Below, one piece after another: positions 1-8,022 of a DNA stretch of 53,417 bases. The stretch is from contig NZ_GL830989.1 of NCBI RefSeq assembly GCF_000188195.1, positions 1 to 53,417 of the forward strand. The letters are read 5' to 3'. A program made the translations under genes and the position numbers. Source of the stretch: Succinatimonas hippei YIT 12066 (GTDB taxonomy: Bacteria > Pseudomonadota > Gammaproteobacteria > Enterobacterales > Succinivibrionaceae). Position 1 is the stretch's first letter; every line of letters begins with the position of its first letter. The notes under the pieces were generated by a model that was not told where the DNA came from, searched no databases, and saw nothing but the letters and a program-made list of their open reading frames with translations.

Positions 1-359
1 AATCATCGGCCTTTAGGCCGGTGAGGATGTCAATTGTCCGGTCAAACATTTAAAATTTCGCTAAGAGCCCGCCTGAGGCTGGCTTAAAAGGCCGCCGTTT
101 ATTTGCCGTTAAATTAACCTTAAAGTTAACGAACTCCACAGATTCAGACTTAATGCACAAATTCTGATCTTCAAAAGAAAAATTCTCAATTATTTGCCGC
201 CATTAGTGATAATCTTATAGGTTGTGCTTTGAAAATAACTTCTTACATGAAGAAGAAAGCGCTTATAAATCTTTTTTATGAGCAAACACAAAAAGCTAAA
301 AAGCTGCATTTTATAAAAAGCTATAGCTTAAAATTAACGTCAAAAATAAGGGGGACACC
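1..359. other. Intergenic region upstream of the malic enzyme gene
   Basis: I see no convincing coding sequence here. Two short GC hairpins lie at the left edge: CGGCC-TTTA-GGCCG near 7-20, and AGCC(C)GCC-TGA-GGC(T)GGCT near 66-84; they may belong to the end of a gene outside the window. A 12-bp perfect palindrome AAGCTATAGCTT sits at 318-329, about 30 bases before the malic enzyme start, where an operator could lie. The rest is AT-rich leader sequence. Confidence 0.5.
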
Positions 360-1613
360 TTGGATCATCAGCAACTTCACGACGAAGCGTTAAAATATCA
401 TGAGTTCCCGACTCCGGGTAAGATCAAAGTCGTCGTTACAAAACCGGCAGAAACTTCTAGTGATTTAACCTTAGCCTACAGTCCCGGCGTTGCCGAACCG
501 GTACGAGAAATCGCCAAAAATCCGTCTGATGCATTCAGATACACCGGAAAGGGCAACAGCGTAGCCATTATTTCCAACGGTACTGCAATTTTAGGCCTCG
601 GCAACTTAGGACCTTTGGCTTCTAAACCGGTTATGGAAGGCAAAGCCTTACTGTTCAACCGCTTTGCCGGAATTAATGCTATTGATATTGAAGTTAAGCA
701 CGATACCGTTGATGAATTCATCAAAACCGTAGAATGCATCGCCGACACTTTCGGCGGCATCAACCTTGAAGACATTAAAGCACCGGAATGTTTCGTCATC
801 GAGCGTGAATTAATTAAACGCTGCAAAGTTCCGGTATTCCATGACGACCAGCACGGTACCGCCATCGTTACCGCCGCCGGTATTTTAAATGCTCTTGAAC
901 TGCAAGGTAAGAAGATTGAAGATTGTAAAGTAGTCTGCGTAGGTGCAGGTGCAGCAGGCGTTGCTTGCTCTAACTTATTACTTGCCTGCGGAGCTGACAA
1001 AAAGAAATTCTTTATGGTTGATCGTCACGGTGTTATCCGCTCTGATCGTCCGCAGTACAATAACGGTGAAAAACCTTCATTCATCAACGATGCAGGTCCT
1101 AAGACCTTAGCTGAAGCCTGTGACGGAGCTGACATTTTATTGGGTGTATCCGGACCGGGTCTTGTCACTGAAGATGAAGTTAAGAGCCTTGCTCCCAAAG
1201 CGGTACTCTTTGCCTGCTCCAACCCGGATCCTGAAGTCGATCCTGAGCTCGTAAAACGCGTCCGTCCTGACATTATCATGGGTACCGGCCGTTCCGACTA
1301 TCCGAACCAGATTAATAACGTTTTGTGCTTCCCGTTCCTCTTCCGCGGAACTTTGGATGTAAGAGCCACCTGCATTAACCTGGAAATGAAGAAAGCCGCA
1401 ATGAACGCCATTCGCGAGCTTGCCAAAGAGCCGGTTCCTGCTGAAGTAGTTAAGGCTGCCCAAGTAGATAAGCTTGAGTTCGGTCCTGATTACGTAATTC
1501 CTAAGCCTATGGATCCGCGCCTGTTAAAACAGGTTTCCCGTGCCGTAGCTCAGGCTGCAGTCGACAGCGGTGCTGCCACTATTCCGATGCCGGAACACTA
1601 TATGGAAGATTAA
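360..1613 (+). CDS. Malic enzyme (NAD(P)-dependent malate dehydrogenase, decarboxylating), short form
   Basis: Oxidatively decarboxylates malate to pyruvate and CO2 in the cytoplasm. At 417 residues it holds only the malic N-terminal and NAD-binding domains, and lacks the phosphotransacetylase-like tail of the ~760-residue MaeB proteins. Visible signatures are SPGVAEP near residue 41, FHDDQHGTAIV near 160 (metal and substrate site), the Rossmann motif VGAGAAGVA near 197 and FACSNPDPEV near 286. Translation starts at TTG (360-362); AAGGGGG at 348-354 is a strong ribosome site 4-5 bases upstream, and no in-frame ATG competes. A bidirectional terminator follows. NAD versus NADP preference cannot be read here. 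Confidence 0.93.
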   Translation: MDHQQLHDEALKYHEFPTPGKIKVVVTKPAETSSDLTLAYSPGVAEPVREIAKNPSDAFRYTGKGNSVAIISNGTAILGLGNLGPLASKPVMEGKALLFNRFAGINAIDIEVKHDTVDEFIKTVECIADTFGGINLEDIKAPECFVIERELIKRCKVPVFHDDQHGTAIVTAAGILNALELQGKKIEDCKVVCVGAGAAGVACSNLLLACGADKKKFFMVDRHGVIRSDRPQYNNGEKPSFINDAGPKTLAEACDGADILLGVSGPGLVTEDEVKSLAPKAVLFACSNPDPEVDPELVKRVRPDIIMGTGRSDYPNQINNVLCFPFLFRGTLDVRATCINLEMKKAAMNAIRELAKEPVPAEVVKAAQVDKLEFGPDYVIPKPMDPRLLKQVSRAVAQAAVDSGAATIPMPEHYMED

Positions 1614-1627
1614 TTTTCTTCATATAT

Positions 1628-1653
1628 AAAAAAAGCCCTGCGGGGCTTTTTTT
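1628..1653. terminator. Bidirectional intrinsic terminator between malic enzyme gene and glpG
   Basis: An A-rich/T-rich flanked stem AAAAGCCC...GGGCTTTT with a tiny loop and T-run on both strands lies between two convergent genes, so it can stop transcription from either side. Confidence 0.85.
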
Positions 1654-1657
1654 ATGC

Positions 1658-2527
1658 TTAACGATTTTTTAAAACACTGCCAAGCGGCCGTTTTAAATCA
1701 ATAAAGCCGCATAAAGCTCCTGCAGCAATCCCGCCTATATGACAGAAATTAGCAATGCCGTCCATAAAGAAACCTAAAGCGATAAAAACAAGACTTACCG
1801 TAAAAAGCCCTTTAGGAATATACAGCTTATAAGGCAAATCTTTCCTTAAAGACAAGACCGCCATATAACCGATTAGCCCGTATACGACCCCCGACATTCC
1901 GCCGAATACCGCGCCTGTCGGCAAAAACCACAGCTGAGCAATATTCGACAAAAGAGCAACTAAAATAAAAAGACCTATGAGCTTCAACGTTCCCAAATAC
2001 CGTTCTATCGGTCTGGCAAAAGCTTCCCACATAACAAGATTAAAACCTATGTGCATAATGGAGAAATGCATAAACGCAGGCGTTACCAAGCGATATATCG
2101 CAAAATCATCACTTATAAGCCTGCTGTCGTATAAGCCCAAAGCATCAATAACCGAAGTTCTTGCCACGAACATTAACAAGTAGACGATAACGCAAACCGC
2201 CTCAACGGCCGTAGTAAAAGAAACCAGATCCATTGAAAATAAAGTAAAACCGCGTGCTTTTATTTCCGGTCTTTTGCGCAAAACCCGTCCGCGCTGCCAT
2301 GCCGCATTCTTATATTTACGGTTTAGAGGATCGCGGGCAAACTCGGCAAATTCAGTACGCGCCCGATAAAGAGCAAGCTCATTATCCACGCATACCGAAT
2401 AATTGCCGCCTAATTTTTCCCTAACGATGGCTTTTATATTTATTGACACTAAATAGTCGGCAAAAGTCAGAGCCGCGTCTTTTTGCGCAATGACTCCGAC
2501 TTCAAAAGTAAAATTATCGTAGTTCAC
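1658..2527 (-). CDS. glpG: GlpG-type rhomboid intramembrane serine protease
   Basis: Cleaves membrane proteins within the inner membrane. The 289-residue length and a soluble N-terminal domain of about 95 residues match the GlpG type. Catalytic Ser212 lies in GGMSGVVYG and catalytic His263 in FCHIGG; His159 and Asn163 (MHIGFN) match the oxyanion pair of E. coli GlpG with the same spacing. About six membrane segments follow residue 105. The start is GTG (2525-2527), overlapping the TAG stop of hldD by one base, so the two are translationally coupled. In E. coli glpG sits with glpE and glpR instead; the pairing with hldD is a local arrangement. Confidence 0.93.
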   Translation of the reverse strand: MNYDNFTFEVGVIAQKDAALTFADYLVSINIKAIVREKLGGNYSVCVDNELALYRARTEFAEFARDPLNRKYKNAAWQRGRVLRKRPEIKARGFTLFSMDLVSFTTAVEAVCVIVYLLMFVARTSVIDALGLYDSRLISDDFAIYRLVTPAFMHFSIMHIGFNLVMWEAFARPIERYLGTLKLIGLFILVALLSNIAQLWFLPTGAVFGGMSGVVYGLIGYMAVLSLRKDLPYKLYIPKGLFTVSLVFIALGFFMDGIANFCHIGGIAAGALCGFIDLKRPLGSVLKNR

Positions 2528-3489
2528 TATTTTTTATTCAGCCAATCCAAATACTCGGCCACGCCTTCGGCTACGGTTTTGAATTTAACATCGCAGCCGG
2601 CGGCTCTTAACTTGGTTAAATCAGCCTCCGTAAAGCACTGATAATGACCTACCAAATGCTCGGGGAAAGGAATAAACTCCACCTCTCCGCGACCGTGGTG
2701 TTTTATTACGGCTTTAGCGATATTTAAAAACGGCTCAGCACGTCCCGTTCCGCAGTTATAAATTCCGGACGGTCCTTTATGTTCAAAGAACCATAAATTT
2801 ACCGCGGCAACATCTCCTACATAGACGAAATCACGAGTCTGTCCGCCGTCGGGATAGCCGTTGCAGCCTTTAAAAAGCTTAGGATTTTCACCGCGCAGCA
2901 TCTGATTGTTAAGATGGAAAGCAACGCTTGCCATAGTGCCTTTATGCCCTTCACGCGGTCCGTACACATTAAAATACCTAAAACCTACGACCTGAGATTT
3001 AAGCTTGGGTAAACGTGCTCTTACATACTCATCAAAGAGGAATTTCGAATAACCGTAAACATTAAGCGGTCCTTCGTTTTTACGATCTTCGACAAAAACT
3101 TCGCCGCCGCCGTAGGTTGCTGCGGATGAAGCATAAAGGAAAGGAATACGATGCGCCGTCGCAAATTCAAACAAAGTTACGGTATACTCGTAATTGTTCT
3201 TCATAACGTATTTACCGTCCCATTCGGTAGTGGAAGAACAAGCACCCTCATGGAAAATCGCGTCAATTGAAGCTGCGCCGTAACGCTTGTCAAAAGCCTT
3301 TTCGTCTTGTATAAGCTCGATAAAGTCTTCTTTATCCATATAATCCTGAATATCAAGATCGATTAAATTGACAAACTTATGACCGTTTTTCAAATTATCG
3401 ACCACTAAAATATCTTTTCTGCCTTTATCGTTTAAAGCTTTGACGATGTTGCTGCCGATAAAACCGGCGCCGCCTGTAACTATGATCAT
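2527..3489 (-). CDS. hldD: ADP-L-glycero-D-manno-heptose 6-epimerase
   Basis: Converts ADP-D-glycero- to ADP-L-glycero-beta-D-manno-heptose, the donor for the lipopolysaccharide inner core. This is an extended SDR enzyme: it opens [14 protein letters not shown] (NAD-binding GGxGFIG) and has the active-site YxxxK in YGYSK. An in-frame GTG at 3514-3516 would add nine residues, but the ATG at 3487-3489 gives the exact N-terminus of the family and has AAGGA six bases upstream, so I use it (320 residues). The gene is divergent from waaF, which uses its product. A TATAAT-like -10 lies at 3524-3529 on this strand. Confidence 0.95.
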   Translation of the reverse strand: MIIVTGGAGFIGSNIVKALNDKGRKDILVVDNLKNGHKFVNLIDLDIQDYMDKEDFIELIQDEKAFDKRYGAASIDAIFHEGACSSTTEWDGKYVMKNNYEYTVTLFEFATAHRIPFLYASSAATYGGGEVFVEDRKNEGPLNVYGYSKFLFDEYVRARLPKLKSQVVGFRYFNVYGPREGHKGTMASVAFHLNNQMLRGENPKLFKGCNGYPDGGQTRDFVYVGDVAAVNLWFFEHKGPSGIYNCGTGRAEPFLNIAKAVIKHHGRGEVEFIPFPEHLVGHYQCFTEADLTKLRAAGCDVKFKTVAEGVAEYLDWLNKK

Positions 3490-3624
3490 GGCAATTCCTT
3501 CAAATTTAAAATCCACTGGTTAAATTATAGCCGACATGAAAGCTTTTAGCTTCCACTTGCGATTTTACTTTTAACGTTAAGCGTTTTAAGATCGGTAGAA
3601 ATACCTTATAAAGAGAACAAAAGA
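3490..3624. promoter_or_regulatory. Divergent promoter region between hldD and waaF
   Basis: This 135-bp gap separates two divergent core-synthesis genes, so both promoters must lie in it unless waaF is read from further away. On the minus strand TATAAT (plus-strand ATTATA 3524-3529) is a good -10 without a clear -35. On the plus strand TTATAA near 3608-3613 is a weak candidate. Confidence 0.4.
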
Positions 3625-4650
3625 GTGCGAATTCTAGTTATTGCCCCCTCATGGCTTGGCGATCTTGTTATGTCGCAAAGCCTATATAAAGCTATTAAAA
3701 AAGCAAATCCCGACGCTACGATTGATCTTTATGCCTTAAAGTGGATGTTCCCTATCATAAAGCGCATGGATGAAGTAAATAACGTCATCGAAAATCCCTT
3801 TGCCCACGGCAGTTTTGATTTTTTAAAGCGTAAAAACGAAGGCATGAAACTGCGCGGCAAATACGATAAAGCGATTATTTTGCCTAATTCCTGGAAATCG
3901 GCATTAGTTCCGTTTTTTGCCGGGGTAAAAGAACGCTGCGGATTTATCGGAGAGTCCCGCTATTTTTTATTAAACGACTATCGCAATAACAAAAAAGACT
4001 TTCCTTTAATGGTGGAACGCTACAGCGCTCTTGCATTTTCTAAAGACTCGGTTAAGACGGCACAGGATCTGCCCGACATTTTATATCCGAGCTTAAAAAC
4101 TCAAGAGCCAAGCTGCTCTCTCTTAGAAAAACTTAACCTCAGTCTTTCCCGCCCGCTGCTTGCATTAGGCTGCGGAGCAAATTACGGACCGTCAAAACTT
4201 TGGCCGCCCGAATACTTTGCCGAAGTTGCCGATAAATGGATAGAAAAAGGCGGTGCGGTCTTAGGTATCGGATCTAAAAACGATATTCCGACCGTCAATA
4301 AAATAAAAGAGCGAATTGATGTAAGGCATCTTTCTTATTTTTATGATATCGCCGGTAAAACCAACCTGGTTGAGGCGCTTGATCTTACTGCTAAGGCTGC
4401 TGCTGCAGTTTGTAATGATTCAGGTCTTATGCATTTGGTTGCGGCTGTCGGGGTTCCTCAAGTCGCTATTTTCGGTTCAACTTCTACGGGCTACACTCCG
4501 CCTCTTTCTGACAGAGCTGTTTGTCTTGAATCGGATGAACCGTGCCATCCGTGCTTTGAGCGCACCTGCAAATTCAAGACCTACGCTTGTCTTAAAAAGA
4601 TAACCCCAAAACTTGTTATTGAACAATTGGCAAAACTTACCGGGATCTGA
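3625..4650 (+). CDS. waaF: ADP-heptose:LPS heptosyltransferase II
   Basis: Adds the second heptose to the inner core of lipopolysaccharide at the cytoplasmic face of the inner membrane. It is a GT9 family (GT-B fold) protein of 341 residues (E. coli WaaF has 348). The N-terminus MRILVIAPSWLGDLVMSQSL is close to WaaF, and the C-terminal donor-binding part has the NDSGLMHLVAAVGVPQVAIFGSTS stretch in two parts near 260-285. The start is GTG at 3625-3627. Its TGA stop is one base before the waaA ATG, so they form a coupled pair. Confidence 0.95.
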   Translation: MRILVIAPSWLGDLVMSQSLYKAIKKANPDATIDLYALKWMFPIIKRMDEVNNVIENPFAHGSFDFLKRKNEGMKLRGKYDKAIILPNSWKSALVPFFAGVKERCGFIGESRYFLLNDYRNNKKDFPLMVERYSALAFSKDSVKTAQDLPDILYPSLKTQEPSCSLLEKLNLSLSRPLLALGCGANYGPSKLWPPEYFAEVADKWIEKGGAVLGIGSKNDIPTVNKIKERIDVRHLSYFYDIAGKTNLVEALDLTAKAAAAVCNDSGLMHLVAAVGVPQVAIFGSTSTGYTPPLSDRAVCLESDEPCHPCFERTCKFKTYACLKKITPKLVIEQLAKLTGI

Positions 4651-4651
4651 C

Positions 4652-5938
4652 ATGAGCCTTAAGTCTTCTTTAATTCTGTGCGCTTACAAAACGGCAACTG
4701 CATTAATCGCTCCTTTCGGTGCGATGTTTCTTGCCTATAAAAAACGCCGCGATCCGCCTTACGGTATGAGAATTTTCGAGCTCTTAGGCTTTTACAACGT
4801 AAGCTTCCGCCGCAGTATCTGGTTTCATACCGTAAGTGTCGGGGAAATTAACGCTGCCGCTCCTTTAATTAAAGCGTTCGTTAAGAATCATCCCAAACTT
4901 AACGTAGTAGTAACCACTACCACCACTACCGGAGCTGCACAGGTAAAAAAAATTCCGGGCGTCACTCATTTATTTGCGCCCCTTGATTCTCCCATTGCGT
5001 TAAGAGGCTTTACCAACGCCGTAAAACCGAGCCACCTTTTTATAATGGAGACGGAACTATGGCCGAATCTTCTTGACGAGGCGCACAAAAAGAATATCAA
5101 ATTAATTGTTTTCAACGCTCGCATGCCGGAAAAGACCTGCGTTAAATACGAAAAGCATCTGCCTTTAATCAAAGATTTGATATCAAGTAAGCTTGATGAA
5201 GTTATTTGTCAAACTAAAGATGATGCCAAACGCTTTATCAGGATCGGAGTACCTGAGAACAAAGTAAGTATCAGCGGATCGTTAAAGTACGATCTTAAAC
5301 CTAATGAAGCGCTGTTTTTTGATGTCAAAACCGGTATCAAGCACAACTTCAAAGATAAATTTGTCCTCTGCGCCTTCAGTACGCATGAAGGAGAAGAGTC
5401 CATTCTTATCGATGCCTACATTCAAATTCGCAGTAAACACCCTAATCTGCGCTTTATTATCGTACCGCGCCATCCTCAGGATACTGCCGCCGCGATTAAA
5501 TGTCTTAAGGAAAAAAGCCTGTCTTACGCTTTAAGAAGCTCTTTTAATCAGAATTTGAGTGCATGGGGAGACGAAATCCTTATCGGTGATACCATGGGAG
5601 AAATGGAGCTTTACCTCGGGCTTAGCGATGCTGCTTTTGCCGGAGGAAGCTTTGTCGATATCGGAGGGCACAACCCTTTAGAACCTGCCTTCTTTGCTTT
5701 ACCGGTTATCACAGGGCCTATCTACTATAACTTTAAAGATTTATTTGAGACCTTATTTGACAGTGAAGGAGCAATCCTCGTTCACAACAAAGAAGATCTG
5801 ATTTCAGCGATTTCCTCCCTGATGGAAAATCCCGACAGATTAAAGCGTGTCGGACTTAACGCCATGGCCGTACAGCAACAGGGCCGCGGAGCACTTGATA
5901 AAACTTTAAAAGCAATAGAAACTAATTTAGTCCGCTAA
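4652..5938 (+). CDS. waaA: 3-deoxy-D-manno-octulosonic acid (Kdo) transferase
   Basis: Transfers Kdo from CMP-Kdo to lipid IVA, the step joining lipid A to the core. It is 428 residues with an N-terminal membrane anchor (SLILCAYKTATALIAPFGAMF). Visible family motifs are VSVGEINAAAPLI, METELWPNLL, SGSLKYDL, VPRHPQ and the GGSFVDIGGHNPLEPA loop near 336. I chose the ATG at 4652 because it is one base after the waaF stop and matches WaaA N-termini; an upstream in-frame start at 4613 would lie inside waaF. Since kdkA is next door, this WaaA may add only one Kdo, as in Haemophilus; that is inference. Confidence 0.95.
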   Translation: MSLKSSLILCAYKTATALIAPFGAMFLAYKKRRDPPYGMRIFELLGFYNVSFRRSIWFHTVSVGEINAAAPLIKAFVKNHPKLNVVVTTTTTTGAAQVKKIPGVTHLFAPLDSPIALRGFTNAVKPSHLFIMETELWPNLLDEAHKKNIKLIVFNARMPEKTCVKYEKHLPLIKDLISSKLDEVICQTKDDAKRFIRIGVPENKVSISGSLKYDLKPNEALFFDVKTGIKHNFKDKFVLCAFSTHEGEESILIDAYIQIRSKHPNLRFIIVPRHPQDTAAAIKCLKEKSLSYALRSSFNQNLSAWGDEILIGDTMGEMELYLGLSDAAFAGGSFVDIGGHNPLEPAFFALPVITGPIYYNFKDLFETLFDSEGAILVHNKEDLISAISSLMENPDRLKRVGLNAMAVQQQGRGALDKTLKAIETNLVR

Positions 5939-6658
5939 TGCGGCTTCTTTTAGTAAAGCAAAATCGCTTTCTTTAAAGTACGCCGCGTTTGCCGTTATGC
6001 GTACTTCTTTATTAAATGAGCGTAAAAGGCGGGCAAGCATAGCCTCCTTGTCCTGTCTGCCTAAGTCGGTGATTTTGCATTTATCAAAATCAATAACGTA
6101 AACATCTCCTTTGTTATCAAGAAGAATATTACGTATATTCAGATCGGTATGCAGAACGCCTTCATCAAAAAAGCGCTTTAAAGTACTGCCGATGCGAATA
6201 AACTCATCAGCACTTAAATGTCTGTTTTTAATTACATAAGACAAATCAGCGCAGTTTTTAATCTGTTTTATGATAATGTAATTGCGTAAAAATAAACCGC
6301 TTTTCTCTTCTTTAGCCGCAACCGGCTCGGGAACGGGCAAACCTTTAGCTTTTAGCCTGACAAGCAAAATAAACTCATCAAAGGCCCGATGCGCATCATG
6401 TGATGCAATGAAAAACTTATCATGCATAAGTTTTCCCCAAAGGCCGCCGCGCAAATACTGCCGCAGCACTAAATCTTCACCGGATAAAGAAAATAAAGCC
6501 GTCTGCCCGCGACCGCCTTTAAATGAAAGAGCGGCTGCATTTTTTTTAATAAAGTCTAAAGAAAAAAGCCTATTTAACTCAGCAGCACTTTTATACGGCA
6601 ATGAAAAATCATCTGCCGTAATAAATTTTGCATTTTTAAAAACAACCTGCTCTGTCAT
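5927..6658 (-). CDS. kdkA: 3-deoxy-D-manno-octulosonic acid kinase
   Basis: Phosphorylates Kdo at O-4, replacing a second Kdo in species such as Haemophilus influenzae. It is a 243-residue lipopolysaccharide kinase of the Kdo/WaaP group: the catalytic loop HTDLNIRN (170-177) and the metal-binding IDFDKC (189-194) are present, and the length matches H. influenzae KdkA (about 241). Its 3' end overlaps waaA tail to tail by 12 bp. Its ATG overlaps the stop of the upstream membrane-protein gene (ATGA), so it is read as the last gene of the yejM-like operon. The heptosyltransferase at 14287-15333 is of the OpsX type that accepts phosphorylated Kdo. Confidence 0.88.
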   Translation of the reverse strand: MTEQVVFKNAKFITADDFSLPYKSAAELNRLFSLDFIKKNAAALSFKGGRGQTALFSLSGEDLVLRQYLRGGLWGKLMHDKFFIASHDAHRAFDEFILLVRLKAKGLPVPEPVAAKEEKSGLFLRNYIIIKQIKNCADLSYVIKNRHLSADEFIRIGSTLKRFFDEGVLHTDLNIRNILLDNKGDVYVIDFDKCKITDLGRQDKEAMLARLLRSFNKEVRITANAAYFKESDFALLKEAALAD

Positions 6659-8022
6659 TTTTGTGCTTCTTGCTGCGCTTTTAACTTCAAAACCTTATCT
6701 AAGTCGTCAGGAGATAAGGAACACTTATCCTGATAACGGTCATAGCAGAACATATTTACCTGATCGACGTAGCTGACGCTTTCATGGAACTTACGGGAAT
6801 TCGTGGCACTGACGAAATTCATGGCTACCATAAAAGCAGCAAAATAAAACATATATTTAGGCTTTAAGAAGAAAATCTTTTTTTCTACAAGGCATAAGAC
6901 CGGCAGCAGCGCAAAAGCAAATAAAATAATTATCTGCCAGTAATTTAAGGTTAAAGTCGCAGCTGCGGCAGCTGCCACAAGCGCAATAATTGCAGCAATC
7001 GAAACTTCGCGCACGAAATTAAATTCAGGATCCTGCTCTTTTAACTCACGTTTTTTAAACAGCAAAATGTAATTTGCATAAGCGCTTATAAGTACCGTAA
7101 TACCGCCTATAACCTGGGTAAGCACAAGCCAGGAGTAACGCAAGATATCAAAAATAAAAGGCATGTCTCCTGCAAGCGGTGCTGAAACAATAGATTTTTG
7201 GGTTACCAACAACGAGCCGAAACGCAGCCAATACAAAAGAGCTTTAAAAATCGGATAGACGTGCACCAATCCGTAGCCGAAATACCTGTCTTTAGCATAC
7301 TCTTCAGGATTGCTTATAATGCGCTCGTTTACCATTATCTCCATAAAATACGGGATCAAAGTAAGAGCAATCAGCACAACACCTACCGCCACGCCTAAAT
7401 AACTTACTTTAATGGCCTTTCTAAGCCATAACACACCGGACAGGGCGACAAGAACCGGCCAAGAATAATGAAACTGCATACACCAGCCGGCTGCCAAAAC
7501 CAAAACTACCGAGAGAGAAAAACGCATTAGGGCACTGACTTTGTTGTCTTTCCTCAGTCTTATTAGCATATTTAAAAATAATGCCGCGCCGAATGACAAA
7601 TATGACGGGTTATACAAAAGGCTGTCATATAAAAACCACGGATTTAACACATATAAAAGCGCCCCGGAAACTACCGTACGGCGGGAAAACAGCAAAGTTA
7701 AAGCGTTAACGAAAATCGCATAGCCTATAAGTCTTATTACAAGCAGCAGCAATACGGGCGACAAAGGATGAGCAAAGATAATAAGCGGCAAACCTATGAC
7801 GATGGATGACAATGAACCGGGCACATTGCCGACGGTACTTGCCTCATTGCCGTAGGGCAGGAATTCTCCCGTCATTAAAGCGTGATAGCCCTTTTCAATC
7901 ATCTGCAGCTGATCACCGCTTACGATTTGATTTGACTCATAATAAAAAGCCAAAACAAAGGAAATAAGCGCAAAAAGGCAGATTGCCAACAGATCTTTTG
8001 AAGTAAGCTTCTCCGGCATCAC
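6655..8022 (-). CDS. Polytopic inner-membrane protein, possible GT-C fold glycosyltransferase
   Basis: The 455-residue protein has about ten hydrophobic segments. Near the N-terminus, after the first segment, a periplasmic loop contains GDQLQMIEKGYHALMTGEF; an Asp at the end of the first loop followed by an aromatic-rich stretch and later LNPWFLYDSLLYNPSYLS is the usual layout of GT-C/PMT-like (ArnT-related) enzymes that use lipid-linked sugars. I do not recognise a specific family. It lies between the yejM-like gene and kdkA and overlaps kdkA by four bases, which suggests a role in decorating the lipopolysaccharide or another envelope glycan. Translation may begin at GTG 8020-8022, directly after the yejM stop, or at ATG 8017-8019. 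Confidence 0.6.
   Translation of the reverse strand: MMPEKLTSKDLLAICLFALISFVLAFYYESNQIVSGDQLQMIEKGYHALMTGEFLPYGNEASTVGNVPGSLSSIVIGLPLIIFAHPLSPVLLLLVIRLIGYAIFVNALTLLFSRRTVVSGALLYVLNPWFLYDSLLYNPSYLSFGAALFLNMLIRLRKDNKVSALMRFSLSVVLVLAAGWCMQFHYSWPVLVALSGVLWLRKAIKVSYLGVAVGVVLIALTLIPYFMEIMVNERIISNPEEYAKDRYFGYGLVHVYPIFKALLYWLRFGSLLVTQKSIVSAPLAGDMPFIFDILRYSWLVLTQVIGGITVLISAYANYILLFKKRELKEQDPEFNFVREVSIAAIIALVAAAAAATLTLNYWQIIILFAFALLPVLCLVEKKIFFLKPKYMFYFAAFMVAMNFVSATNSRKFHESVSYVDQVNMFCYDRYQDKCSLSPDDLDKVLKLKAQQEAQK

Noticed and set aside
476-1000. Long open frame on the minus strand inside the malic enzyme gene
   Set aside because: It mirrors a strongly conserved enzyme on the other strand, has low-complexity Ser/Pro/Ala composition and no ribosome site.
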